Origin: Neoarius graeffei
Taxonomy: Eukaryota; Chordata; Actinopteri; Siluriformes; Ariidae
Length of the DNA: 64,000 bases
Assembly (NCBI RefSeq): GCF_027579695.1
Contig: NC_083571.1
Location: forward strand, 73,699,279 to 73,763,278
Direction: 5' to 3'
Below, in pieces: positions 43,082-55,325 of the stretch. The position numbers and the translations under genes are program-made. Under the pieces are notes generated by a model. The model had not been told where the DNA came from. It did no database searches and saw only the letters and a list, made by a program, of their open reading frames with translations. Within the stretch, counting starts at the first letter, position 1; every line of letters begins with the position of its first letter.

Positions 43082-43972
43082 CTACAGGTAGAATTGAGAT
43101 GAAATTCATTTTAGTTTTATACCCAATACACTTTTCCTGTGTGAACATCAACAAGTGTGTATGAAGTACTTGCGCCTTATTATGGCAGCCATGCCTGAAG
43201 CCCCCTCCTCTTCGCCATGGGTCATTCCTGAAGTTTTTGAAAAGAAAATTGTTAGTGTTTGCTTTCTTGGTTAAGAACTTGTAATCAGATAGTAAATATA
43301 AAATTCAAAGCAAATGTACCCTCAACTGAGTCGGATGACGTTTGTTCCTCAATGTACGACTCTTCCAATGTCCAACGGCTGGGTGCTGGACTGACATGGG
43401 TTGAGGGACTGCTGCTGTCCTGCTCTGAGCTGCTGACCGAACTTGTTGGCTCTGCCATGAACTCAGGCTGTTCTTCAATCTCCACCTGTTGTATCTCTGG
43501 CATGTGTTGAGGTCCATCATGATGCTTCTTGCAGAGCCTGGCCTGTCCTTGCTGCATCTTGCGCAGCCTGCTCTTCCCTGCTTGCTGCATCTCCTGCATC
43601 CAGCTGGGCACACATCAGTGCTCGCACATTCAACACCTCTCGCCACACCCTCTTCCATTCCTTTGTGTAGGTCTGTCTGGCCAACCTCTTTGAACTCATT
43701 GGCTGCAATGCAATACCATGCAATACAATGCAAACAATGTGTACCTGTTGCAATGAAAAGCGGGGAAAATTTAAATACAACATTAGAACAACATAAATTT
43801 AAGCACAGTGTTTCAGTTTACAACCATACTTGCACTTGACAAAAATACACACAGGATTAAAACTGGGGATGAGGTAAGAATATGTGTGACAAACATGACA
43901 GTAGCATTGCATTCAATCGAGCAGGAAAGCAAAACAAATGTGTAACAAAAGAATGGTCTGTTGCAGAATATA

Positions 43973-44339
43973 TCTCATCTCATTATCTCTAGCCGCTTTA
44001 TCCTTCTACAGGGTCACAGGCAAGCTGGAGCCTATCCCAGCTGACTACGGGCGAAAAGCGGGGTACACCCTGGACAAGTCGCCAGGTCATCACAGGGCTG
44101 ACACATAGACACAGACAACCATTCACATTCACACCTACGGTCAATTTTAGAGTCACCAGTTAACCTAACCTGCATGTCTTTGGACTGTGGGGGAAACCGG
44201 AGCACCCGGAGGAAACCCACGCGGACACGGGGAGAACATGCAAACTCCGCACAGAAAGGCCCTCGCCGGCCCCGGGGCTCAAACCCAGGACCTTCTTGCT
44301 GTGAGGCGACAGCGCTAACCACTACACCACCGTGCCGCC
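43973..44339 (-). mobile_element. tRNA-derived SINE, full length, minus strand
   Basis: Same family as 35091-35463, inverted. Target duplication TGCAGAATATA at 43962-43972 and 44340-44350; the right copy runs on into a TA repeat. Confidence 0.95.
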
Positions 44340-45412
44340 TGCAGAATATATATATATATATATATATAAAATATTCTACAATTACTTGTTGGCAACTTGT
44401 GTCTGCGGCTGGGACTACAATGGATGCATTAAGTCAAAGACTTAACTATAATCAATGGAATTAGCTTTTATAGTAGCTATTATAGTATTATTACTATAAT
44501 ATTAAAGTCTTAACTATAATCAATGGAATTAGCTACACCAGAAAAGGCAGCACAGAGAACATTCTAAAAAATAGCCCATTATTTTTCAACTTCATGTATT
44601 TTGACTCAACTTGGCTAAGCGTAGCGCACCACATCCAGTGAAGCTCCAGCCTGAGACAGTGTATGTACACTAGCCTTTATACAACCACAATAAAATGAAT
44701 CTTACCTTTTCAAGAGTGAATCCCAGTCGTGTAGTCAAGTAGAATCCAAAGCTTTGTTGTCAAAGTAGAAGCTGTTGAAGCAAAAGGTGCTCTCTGCGTC
44801 CGAAGGTAGCAGCAATTGATTCTGTTCATTGCGATCAGCCCAATTATCCATGTCTTCACAGCCACACCCCCACCACGTCAGGCAACCTGGTGGCCAATCA
44901 GCAGTCTATGTTCATTTCAAACTGAGGAGGGCGGTCGTTGCGATACAAACGTTTAGATAGTAAAATGTTAACAAATGACTTCCATAGAACCCTCTCATGA
45001 TATAAAACTACCACATTCTAAAAATACATTTCTATTTTCTACCCACATAGCCTACCGCATAAAGTTTGCAACAACAACCATTTATTCTAGTAAATATAGA
45101 GGCAGATATCCCTTATGCGAAAACAATACATTTTTTTTCTTGCGGCAGGACGGCAGTGTTTCCTGTCCACGAAATTGCCTTCTGCATTAAAGTACAGAGC
45201 CGTTGCAGTATGCCGTTTATTTTTATCCAAACTATAGCATTTACTGCACTAACACTGTAGTAATTCTGTTCTGCACTACAGCATTACTCTAGTAATAACA
45301 ATTCACTGTAGTGCAGAGTATGATTCTTTCCATAAAGGATGGCATCATGGTAGCTAACATGCTAAATAAATGTCTGTACTATCGACATACCTTCAGTTGA
45401 TCTTGCTGTAGG

Positions 45413-45939
45413 CCTAAAGGTCTCTGCATGCTCTTGCGAGAAGGCTTTCGCAGATAGCTTTTCGCAGACAATTGTAATTTATCGTTGAGCGGGAAGTAAT
45501 AGGCGTGCACGATGTTATTCACCACTACAACGCAAGGGGGCGCGAAGTCGCGAAATTGCTAGGAGTAGTTGGTGGGTGTGGTTAGTGGACTGTTTATCCT
45601 CCGGTTACTTATAATGACTAGAACTGGAGTCGTATAGATGTACGTACTTCCTCGATCAACCGCTCTTCGTGCTGCTCCATCTTCGCTCATGTTTTTAAAA
45701 ATGGCGGTCGTGAAAACAAACCAAACCGGGAAAGTAGGGAAGCAGAAGTGCGTGTACAGCAGATGTAGAGTGGACCAATCAGAGCCCTCTTGTCTGCGAC
45801 GCTGTCTGCGAGGCTTCTGCGGTGGTCACAATTTTTGGGAGGTGCGCGCAGAGCATCTGCGAAGGTGGGGGGGCTACGCAGACGCTATCTGCGACACCGT
45901 CTGCGAGGACTGCGTTGTCAGCATAAATTGGCCTTTAGG
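45413..45939. mobile_element. MITE, Harbinger-like
   Basis: Ends CCTAAAGGTCTCTGCATGCT and, inverted, CCTAAAGGCCAATTTATGCT. Interior repeats CTGCGA/TCGCAG many times. 527 bp, no coding. The target site is not clear. Confidence 0.5.
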
Positions 45940-46269
45940 TGAAACGTTTTCAAATAGATGCATGCTGAATTGCTGTGCCATTAGACTTTTCGTTTAGTGT
46001 ACAGGGGAAAAAAAAGACCTCTGCAAAAACGTAAACATCCAGTTGTCCTCTCATTTCCAATGAGCTCTCTAACCATGGCTATTATAGGACGTGACATCAC
46101 ACACACGCGAGACAGTCTTAAAGGCATACCGCATATTTTGTAGATTAATAATTTCAGTCCACTGCTACAATAATATGCCGTTGTGTACGTTAACTCATGA
46201 GTTAAATGGCAATCTATTGAATTTGCAAAGTGTTGCTGTATAGCAGCTTTGTCAGTTACAAAAACAAAA

Positions 46270-47790
46270 ACTGGTTGAACCAGTTTCCAAAAGCCAGAAG
46301 GCACACACAATGGCTTTAAAAGCCCAGCCATTTCATGTGCCTCCGAATGGCTGTCATTAGCAAGTAGGCTAAGCTTAATTGCTCTTGGTCTAGTTTTTTG
46401 TATGAATTTAAACCTCAGTTTGGAATACTTATTGAGACATCTACATTTTATTTTTTATTGTAGTCTACTTGACTTAATACAACTTGCGACATATATACTT
46501 ATTTTATTGTAGCGTACTTTACTTTCTATTTTAGCTTTGGTTCAGTTAATGTGCTATAAAAACAATGAATGGAGAAACAATGAATGAAGGCTGCACCACA
46601 GACCTAAAATGAACTAGACTGGCAGCGCCAAACACTAGGTGGAAACTGGACGCCATCTTACCCCAGACTAACTCAGCTGTGAGTTGTTTAACAGTATTTT
46701 ATTTATTTTCAGAGGGATTTTCACATTGCATGCCGATTTTTTTATAGGCTACACAGCAATAACAGTTTGCTGTGCGAAGTCTCTGAATGGCTGTCTGAAA
46801 GGCTAACGTTCCTTGAACTTTTAGGGAACCACTCATGTGAAACGTTAGCCAGTAGTTGCACTGCTACCACCACACAACGTTATGCTTGGTTGTTCTGAGA
46901 ACCAGTGACAGTTTTTGTTTCCTTGATATTTTGTTTCCTTGAAGTTTTGTTTCCTTGATAAAGTCTGGGGTAGCCAAAAATGGCGGCCGCAGATTTCGGT
47001 ACCACATGACCGACTGTGGGCTGCACTAATACAGTGATATGCTCACTGTTTTTCATAGCCAAGAGAAACAAGGAGAGAACATACCAAGTCATTAGGGGAA
47101 AAACTGTGTTGTACTGCAGGATAAAAAATGAAATATTGTTTTTTTAAGGCCACAAATACAATGGGTCCACAAAACCCAGCATCAATAATGTGCAGGGGGG
47201 TCACTAAATGTTGTCTTTAAACCAGTTTGCAAAAGATAAAATGCAATGGCCAGCTAATCAGCCATTTAATGTGTGGAATCTGAATAGCAGTAGCCTAACA
47301 ATGGCCGTCATTATCAAGTAATTAGGCTCTTGGCCTACTTGTGTGTGTCTGCATTTCACTGAATTTAAAACAACTTAAAACAACTTGAGACATCTGTACT
47401 TATTTTATTGTAGCCTACTTTACTCTTTCTATTTGAGCTTTGGTTCAATTAATGTGTTATAAAAACAATGAATGGAGAAACAATGAATGAAGGCTGCACT
47501 AATACAGTGATATGCACACAGTTTTTCATAGCCAAGAGAAAAAGGAGAGAACATACCAAATCATTAGGGGAAAAAAACTGTTGTACTGCGGGATATAATT
47601 TGAAATATTGTTTTTTAAGGCCACAAATGCAAGGGGTCCACCAAATCCAGCACCAATAATGTTGTCTTTAAACAAGTTTGCAAAAGATAAAATGCAATGG
47701 CCAGCTAATCAGCCATTTAATATGTGGAATCTTAATAGCAGCCTACCAATGGCTTGCATTATCAGGTAATCAGGCTCTTGCCTACCACAC
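46270..47790. repeat. Tandem repeat of about 467 bp, 2-3 copies, one interrupted
   Basis: GCTGCACTAATACAGTGATA occurs at 47022 and 47489 with similar sequence for most of the period between. A more diverged first copy (46270-46600) is separated by about 420 bp containing an inverted-repeat arm. Confidence 0.75.
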
Positions 47791-48165
47791 ACACAATGAA
47801 AGGGGAACCCCGTTTGGAATGCAACTTGCAATATAATTCACTTTGTATGGTACTCTTTGCACTCTTTGTAAGTTAGACCTACTTTTGTGTATGTCTCCAT
47901 TTCACTGAATTTAAAACAAATATCATACCTTTTTGTATTTTACTCTATTTGCACTTTGGTCCAATTTAGCCCTACCATAAAAATGAACAGGAGAAATTAA
48001 TGAATAATGTCACACTAGGCTGGCCTAGTGTAAAATATCAAGGAAACAAAAACTGTCAGCACTGGTTCTCAGAACAACCAAGCATAACGTGTGTGGTGGT
48101 AGCAGTGCAACTACTGGCTAACGTTTCACATGAGTGGTTCCCTAAAAGTTCAAGGAACGTTAGCC
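46801..48165. repeat. Inverted pair of 132-bp arms
   Basis: 46801-46932 (GGCTAACGTTCCTTGAACTT onward) returns inverted at 48033-48165, about 97 percent identical with two small indels. The arms enclose the 467-bp tandem repeats. Confidence 0.9.
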
Positions 48166-48280
48166 TTTGTTTGGTTTTTGCTGTAACCAAAGGGAACGTT
48201 CTTTAAATGGTAGTTTTTGGTTTGGTTATAACCTAACCTTTAGAGAACCAAATTCTAACGTTCCCTTTACATCCTCTGTT

Positions 48281-48462
48281 ACTAGGCTCACCTTCTGAGA
48301 TCAACTCCTCTCACAATTTTTGGAAGAATTTCATGAAACTTGGCAAGATTCTTTGTTCTATGTCGGTAATACACATCCTGCAATTTCATTCAATTCAGTC
48401 GCGTTTTACCAGAGTTATGGCCGAGTACCAGCGGGGGATATTGTGCTCTCAGACACTCGTTT
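48281..48462 (+). repeat. Right part of the split ATCCCC-class repeat
   Basis: GGCTCACCTTCTGAGATCAA through GGGGGATATTGTGCTCTCAG, as at 26130-26300. About 35 bp of the expected repeat are missing at the junction. Confidence 0.85.
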
Positions 48463-48830
48463 ATTCCTGCTTCATCCTCGTGTTAGAAAGTGTGAAGTGA
48501 TTGAGTGTGTGAGAATTTCAGTGATAAAAGATTTAAATAAAGGAAGTTGGAGGAATGGATTTATTTCATTTATTATGATTCAACCAATCAACATCCATAA
48601 CCAGAGTCTGAGGAGTCAGAAAACTACTGTCAAGAATTTTAATCCAAACCATCAGAAGAAATTTAATAGCATTGAAAAACACACATCAATGTGATCCGGA
48701 ATAATTGTGTGTATGAATGAATGATATATATATATATAATATAAAGCTGATGTATAAAGTAAAGCTCTTTCCTCTGTGCTGCATGGTGTTCATCAGAGAT
48801 TAGATTATAATTTAACTCAATCTTTATTCT

Positions 48831-49373
48831 TTACAGAATTGTGCACCAGGACCACGAGCTGTCACTCTGCAGTATGGAATTGATTCCACATGTCTGCAGG
48901 AATTGATCCCGCTTCATCCCTCTGATCTGCTCGATCACATCCCGAGTCACTTCATAAGTCTGGTCAGAGTTGAAGGTTTTCTGACTCTTGTGTTCAGTCA
49001 CATACACCTTCTCGATATTGTTGTTATGCAGATGAATGATGATGCGATCCTTGTTGCTCTCATCACAATGTTTTGTGTATTTGGACCTCACGTACTGGGG
49101 CAGTTCATTAGCTCTTGATCCATTAAGATTTCCCACCTCATAGTACGGGAGGTTCTGCTTGGGGAGGATTTCTTCATTATTGTGGAACCTGCAGAACCCA
49201 AAAGCTCCAGTTTGAGGATGGCCCAGTTTTGGTTTCATACGCCTGTTATAGTCCACATCAATGTATTCACGTGAAAACCAGTACAGGAGCTCAAGACCGT
49301 GTCGAGGATCCGGCTGGCCAAATTTTGAGACGCGAAGGTCATTTAAATTTCTGATCACCTTCATGACTGATAT
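48831..49373 (-). CDS. Conserved fish protein of unknown function, single coding exon
   Basis: The minus-strand exon starts at 49373 after TTTTTTTTTTCAG; the ATG is at 49362-49364 (MKVIRNLNDLRVSKFGQPDP) and TAA at 48831-48833, giving 177 residues. Notable stretches: GAFGFCRFHNNEEILP, LPYYEVGNLNGSRANELPQY, HLHNNNIEKVYVTEH. I recall similar uncharacterised fish proteins but no named domain. No stop or frameshift interrupts it although it is surrounded by transposons. An upstream non-coding exon is implied by the acceptor. Function not assigned. Confidence 0.7.
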   Translation of the reverse strand: MSVMKVIRNLNDLRVSKFGQPDPRHGLELLYWFSREYIDVDYNRRMKPKLGHPQTGAFGFCRFHNNEEILPKQNLPYYEVGNLNGSRANELPQYVRSKYTKHCDESNKDRIIIHLHNNNIEKVYVTEHKSQKTFNSDQTYEVTRDVIEQIRGMKRDQFLQTCGINSILQSDSSWSWCTIL

Positions 49374-49531
49374 CTGAAAAAAAAAAGAGAGAAATTTACA
49401 TCTGACGATCAAATTGATAGTCAGTTTACTTTTAATGTCAAATGAACTGGATCCCAATAAAATATGGCTGAGTTCTGTAATATTTTATATTTTTGTGTGT
49501 GTTTTAAATACTGCATATTATAGAGTATACA

Positions 49532-50445
49532 CAGTGGTGTAGTGGAGATTTTTAAAGTGGGGGTACGCGATTCGTGACGTCATCGATTTGATATCATGTC
49601 AGAAGCGTAGCCTTTGTTTGGTATGAATGATTTGTATAAATGTTACGTTCTTTTAACAACACAAGAGGGCACAAGAAGACACTTTTTTTTTCAGACGTTT
49701 TTATGTGTGCAATTTTCATTCGTGTTTGTCAGTACAGCCCAACTGTTATGGCGAAAAGCCGCGGTTTATTTTGTCTCCAATAAATATGCCGAAATGGCTA
49801 AAGAGGAACAAATTCGCCTTCTCCTTCCGAATGCATCGTCGTAGACAGCACCACTCTGCTGCTGGAACTCAACATAAACCTTGCATAGGTTTAACATGGA
49901 CTATCATGCGTGAAGCCGAAATATTGGAAATTATGATACACAAACACCTTTGTTCATGTTCGATTCATGTTCATTTGAGCCGAGCTGCATTCGGAATTCG
50001 ATATTTTTACTAGCCTACTTACTGCCGTGGCAACAGCTACAGCATGTGTCCAGAAGTTCAAAAAAAGTCACGTCACTCACATCGCATACAAACAAGCAAT
50101 GGGCTGAAATTTATTACAAAAGGCACTAATCGAATAAATCAGGTATTTAGTCTGGCGCGATTGAGGCACCTGCGTATACAAAATACATGACATGCAGCCA
50201 TTGGGTTAAGCCCTACCATGCACTCCTTCTTAAAGACTTGAGTATTTCTTTAAATTTATTGTCATTTCACATTTTTGGTTGTACAACAAAACACTAAACA
50301 GGAAGGCCACAAAGATTATGAATTTCAAATCATATATACTATATAATACAGTATGTGGTGAAATTATCCGCGTAAGGATGACCAGGCAGGCGATTATATC
50401 AGTTCTGTTGCCCTCTCGGTGCTGCTACCATGAACGCCCGGAAAT

Positions 50446-50497
<52 letters not shown>

Positions 50498-50767
50498 CCC
50501 TACTGTTATTATTAGGCTATTCAAAATCATAGGCCTATACTGAGCAAAAATCGCATTAGAACTTCAAAGATCATAAAGCATTAAACCGACAGATCATGCT
50601 GCCTCGAAAGTGAAAAAATAAAATCCGTATAACTTACATTTGACGTTGGCTGTCAAGAGCGTGTATAAACTCAGGCCATTGAATGACACTTTTTTTTTTT
50701 TTTTTAAATTTCACCTCGGGAGAAGTGGGTGGACGGCGTACCCCCGCGTACCACGCCCACACCCCTG
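49532..50767. mobile_element. hAT-type non-autonomous transposon
   Basis: Ends CAGTGGTGTAG...GGGGGTACGCG and, inverted, CAGGGGTGTGG...GGGGGTACGCC. A perfect 8-bp duplication AGTATACA flanks it (49524-49531, 50768-50775). 1236 bp, no transposase. A CA/GA microsatellite lies at 50449-50498. Confidence 0.92.
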
Positions 50768-50870
50768 AGTATACACCATACTGTTCAGTATTTACTGTAT
50801 TATATGATAAATTTAGAACAAGGTAAGTCTGACGGTTTTGAAATAATCTGTGGTCTTTAGTTAGTGTTAT

Positions 50871-50983
50871 CTCATCTCATCATCTCTAGCCGCTTTATCC
50901 TTCTGCAGGGTCGCAGGCAAGCTGGAGCCTATCCCCTACTGTTATCCTCCCAGCGCTAACCACTACACCACCGTGCCGCCTAG
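50871..50983 (-). mobile_element. tRNA-derived SINE with internal deletion
   Basis: Tail and head of the SINE (CTAGCCGCTTTATCC...; ACTACACCACCGTGCCGCC) are present but the middle of about 240 bp is missing. AGTTAGTG flanks both sides. Confidence 0.85.
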
Positions 50984-51179
50984 TTAGTGCTATTCGATTA
51001 TAAATATAAACTTGTAAACTCTCTAAAACTCCACATACCTGTTCAGGTTGCAGGATGTGTTTCTCTCTCTCTCTCTCTCTCTCTCGGTGTGTGTGCACTG
51101 TAAAAAAAAATTCCGTAAAAAAACGGATAAAGTCCTGGCAGTAAATTACCAGTAACTTCTCCGTTTACATTACGGCCCT

Positions 51180-51420
51180 TCCGTTTATTCTGTAACGGAG
51201 AATTCCGTATTTTTAGAGTAAATTCTCTGTCCATCATAAAAAGGAGAATTCCGTAGATTTACAATACATTCTCTGTTCATTCACATGTACTCCCGTTCAT
51301 TATAGAAAAGGAGAATTCCGTAGATTTACAATAAACTTTCTGTTCATTCACATGTATTCCCCTTCATTATAAGAAAGGAGAATTCTGTGGATTTACAGTA
51401 AATTCGGTTCTTTCACAGAC
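51180..51420. repeat. Subterminal tandem units of the EnSpm element (about 67 bp)
   Basis: Units with AGGAGAATTCCGTAGATTT followed by TTCATTCACATGTA. Such units bind transposase in CACTA elements generally. Confidence 0.8.
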
Positions 51421-51687
51421 ACTTCTTTTAGTGGAAAACTGATAACCCCTTAGATATAAAGTCGATTTCTGTCCAAACTAGGAAAAAATGTCTTAAGGAC
51501 AAATATATGAATCTGAATATGCATTACCAATATGTGATAGTTTAATATATATAAACAGAGATTGTTTTTGTCATCTACACAAAGTTAAGTCTTTTAATAC
51601 AGTACATTACACACGTCTACACAAGGTGAGATGCCATTTTAGTAGTTTATTTCAATAATTCATGCTATGAATTCAGAGATGTTATCT

Positions 51688-51972
51688 TCATCAAATATTC
51701 ATTATGACTAGCACACTGACATTTTTAAGAACATACAAAAAACACAAAATGATTTGATATTTGTACCTTTTAAATTGGATTGAAGGGACAGGTCTATGGG
51801 AAGTCATGCTGTTAATTCACAAATAATTAATTCAAGAATATTTAACACCACCACAAATTTCATCAAGTATTCATTATGACTAGCACCCTGTCATTTTTAA
51901 GAACGTCATGCAACATACAAAACCCACAAAATGATTTGATATTTGTAACTTTTAAATTGGATTGAAGGGTGA
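51688..51972. repeat. Direct repeat, two units of about 172 bp period
   Basis: CAAATATTCATTATGACTAG... at 51695 and CAAGTATTCATTATGACTAG... at 51867, each through TTTTAAATTGGATTGAAGGG. Related pieces with ATTCATAATGACTAGGAAAA occur at 53452 and 57508. Confidence 0.85.
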
Positions 51973-52285
51973 GGTCTATGATTCCCAACAAACAGGTTTC
52001 AAAGTCTCTTAAGAAAGAACAAAAAAAAGAAACACGCACCTAAACAATTAAGGGGTGGGAGTTGAGGGGCATTCCAGACCTCAGCAGAAACTCAGCTTTG
52101 TGTGTGTGTGCGTGCGCGCGCATGCGTGCACATGCATGCAAATGTTCACATTTCCATTCAGGGGTTTTCAAAACTGTTCAGTTCACACAAGAACTTCAGA
52201 AGTCTTGGGGGCAAGTGAAGGTGTTTCTTTCCCTTCTTCTCAGCCTTTGACCCTCGTTCTGGATTTATTCCCAGGAAAACTCTAA

Positions 52286-53830
52286 AAGAATATTTAAAGT
52301 ATTTTTAGATATGCTGTTGGAGTGATGTTATGACTTAACACATAGAATTTGCTTATGCAAGCTAGTTGAATCATACACTTTGGGGCCTGACCCGCACGGA
52401 TTTTATTGAAACTTGAAACTTTTATTGAAACTTGGTGTGCCTTTTTACTGGGAAGGTAGAATCCCAGAACTACGTTTGCCTGAGTCTGGCATCAATAAAA
52501 AGGGAGAAAAAGCTAAGAATGTCTAATTAAGAGGGTGGTACACTGTACATTCATCCTTGTTTATGTCAATCAATCACACAGAGATTGTTTGGATGATGTC
52601 TTATCTGGCTCTACAAATAGCTCAAAGAGCAGGGAATACAGCGAGCAACAGAATATGAATTATGAGATGTTAATATACTAAATATTGAATATAGAAAAAG
52701 TTGTCTTTTAAAATTAGTCAGTTTTTGCCTAGGACAGGATAGGTAGGATATCATGTCAATTTCATCAACAGAAAGTGTGGTCTTGGTCTCTAGAGTCATT
52801 GCAGAGATAATGCGACTTCTAGAGTGAAATGAGTTGTAGTAAAGTTGTAATAGAGTAGTGTCAGAGAAGAGTACCCCAACTGACAGGAGTTCCCCATCTG
52901 ACACTCCACCCAAAATGCTCATGCTATTTTGGGCGGAGTGACAGGTTGGGTACGTACCGTATATCAGGTGGGCTAACCTTCTCTGATACTACTGTACTAC
53001 TACAACTACTTTATTACAACTTATTTCACCCTAAACGTCAAATTATATGACAAGGACCAAAGACCAAACTTTCAGGAGATGTTATAATACCCCAACTTAA
53101 GTAGAAAAATGACTCATTTTAATGTAGCTTTTTAAAATTCAAATGACAATATTTTAATATCTCATAATCTATCATAATATTCTGATGATTGTTGTATCCC
53201 ATGTTGGTTGTGTAATTTGTAGAGCCAGAAAAGAGCTTCCAAGCTAAATCAAAACCATTTCTATGTGACTTACCCTGACAGACATAATCAAGGATAAATG
53301 TATGGTGTCCAACACTATTAATCAAAACTTTCTTAGTCTGTTTCTACCTTAAAGGTGCACTGTATTTAATACTGTATTTCCAGAATTAATTCTGCCCATT
53401 CACAAATGTCACCTTGTTCACAAATACTTACCACCACCATGAAATTTTAAGTATTCATAATGACTAGGAAAATTGCACTTTTCATTCATGAAAAGTGGGA
53501 TCTTCTTCATGTCCGCCATTTTGAATTTCCAAAAATTCTACATTTTAAGCTGCAAAACTTATACTATACTATACTATACAATACTTTGGTACATTGGTTT
53601 ATTACTTACGTAAATATTCATTAAAATCAAGTTTCATTAAAATCAGCCCCAAAGCGTCTGATTGCACATGAAATGAGCCTAATGGATTCATTGCAAAACA
53701 AATTGTAAATAGTTAGTACAATATTTAACCCTTTGAGACATGGCCTTATGCATTTGCTGTTACCAGAATGACAATGACCAAGTCGTAGTGCAGTACTAAT
53801 GGCCCTCTGTTAGTAGTGTAGTACTGTCCA
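52286..53830. other. Intron of the SAM gene, unassigned
   Basis: AT-rich; contains the dispersed repeat (53449-53595, ATTCATAATGACTAGGAAAA) that is found again at 57497-57640. Nothing else recognised. Confidence 0.5.
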
Positions 53831-54058
53831 GTGAAGAAAATCACCGGAGCATCTCAGATGTGGAAAAATCTTTTTCTGCTTTTATTGAGCAGTGCCAAAC
53901 TAACGTTTCGACGTTACCGCGTCTTCATCAGAGTCGTTCATCGTTTTTTTCCCGACTCTGATGAAGACGCGGTAACGTCGAAACGTTAGTTTGGCACTGC
54001 TCAATAAAAGCAGAAAAATATTTTTCCACATCTGAGATGCTCCAGTGATTTTCTTCAC
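53831..54058. mobile_element. Penelope-like terminal repeats in head-to-head arrangement (106-bp arms)
   Basis: 53831-53936 and 53953-54058 are inverse copies with two mismatches and a 16-bp spacer. The sequence CTGATGAAGACGCGGTAACG then TCGAAACGTTAGTTTGGCAC and AATAAAAGCAG is typical of the terminal repeats of fish Penelope-like elements. It keeps the CTGATGA...GAAAC boxes of a hammerhead ribozyme around a small GACG/CGTC stem. No coding; a broken fossil. Confidence 0.65.
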
Positions 54059-54484
54059 TGATTAGAACTCAGTCCTTTCCCGTGACGCACCAGATAGTGA
54101 GGAACAGGAGCGCGGTGGATCTACTTTTCTAGTGTAGTACTGTGTTTGTTAACTTTACAATGACCATTACAGCGTTCCACTAGTGGAACGGTGTGCATTA
54201 TGGGGCTGCACTTTATTTTCAATTCTCACAAAATCAGAATTGGCAGAGGCTGAAAGTTGAAAAACTTTGAGCTTTTGAATTGTGTGTGAGGTGTCAAAAT
54301 AGAACTTGTTGAAAAGAATCAGGGGACTGTCTAGAATGTGTGTGCCAAATTTCACCACTTTCTTTCACATGGTCCTATTGGCTGCCATATACATTATGGA
54401 AAAAAGATCTGTCACAACCATTTACCATACATTTCCATAGGCTGTCATAGACAAAGAATGTGGAGGAAAGATGCTGAATAAACC

Positions 54485-55325
54485 ATATAGTACGAAGGAT
54501 GAGCGACAAAAAAGGGCCAAACCGTGCCCTTTTGAGTAAAAGCATAAAAATCGGTACACATATCTTTCATGATATTCTGATTAATATAAGATGTGGAGGC
54601 GTTGCGAAAAATGCTGAATTTTCAAGATGGCTGCAAAATCCAATATGGCAAACCCATATTAATGAAACTACTGGGCACTTTGTAGTAAAAGCATGGAAAG
54701 TGGTACACAGTTACTTCTTCATGTGCTGATTAATAATAGAAATGGAGGCATTGCGAAAAATGCTGACGTTTCAAGATGGCCGCTAAATCAAATATGGCTA
54801 ACCCATATTAGTGAAACCTCCCGGCACTTTGTAGTATAAGCATGGAAATTGGTACACAGTTCTTGATATGCTGATTAATAACTGTCACAAAAACGTCACA
54901 AAAAAAGCTGAATTTGCAAGATGGCCACCAAATCAAATATGGCCAACTACTAGATTGCTCAACATATGAAGTATATTTGTGCTGATTTGCATGCTCCTAC
55001 TGCAAAGTGCATGGTGGTTATACTAATATGGGTCAGATATATTTGATTTGGCGGCTATCTTGAGAAATCAGATTTTTTTTCTGCTATGCCTCTACTTCTA
55101 ATATTAATCAGCATATCAAGAGCTAACTGTATCAATTTTCATGCATTTACAACAAAATACCTGATAGTTTCATCAATATGGGTTGGCCATATTGGATTTG
55201 GTGGCCATCTTGAAAATTTAGCATCTTTAGCATCGCGACGCCTCCATATCTAATATTAATCAGCATACCAAGATGGATATGTGTACCAATTTGCATGGTT
55301 TTACTCAAAAGTCGCTCGAAGTCGC
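54485..55325. repeat. Tandem units of 120-140 bp, three forward and two inverted
   Basis: Units with ATGCTGAATTTTCAAGATGG, ATATGGCAAACCCATATTAA and GCACTTTGTAGTAAAAGCAT repeat at about 54530, 54690 and 54800 forward, and inverted at 55020-55160 and 55165-55320. The whole is a foldback lying in an intron of the SAM gene. Confidence 0.8.

Larger units (their letters stand above)
41365..48280 (-). mobile_element. Large unclassified element carrying a DUF4806-like gene
   Basis: The boundaries follow from the split repeat on both sides. Both ends are rich in GGTTCCC and AACGTTCC motifs (41375-41780; 46801-48270). TACTA occurs at both junctions and may be the target duplication. A multi-exon minus-strand gene lies at 42229-43081 and perhaps beyond. 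No transposase was recognised, so the superfamily stays open. A SINE (43973-44339) and a MITE (45413-45939) are nested inside. Confidence 0.6.
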
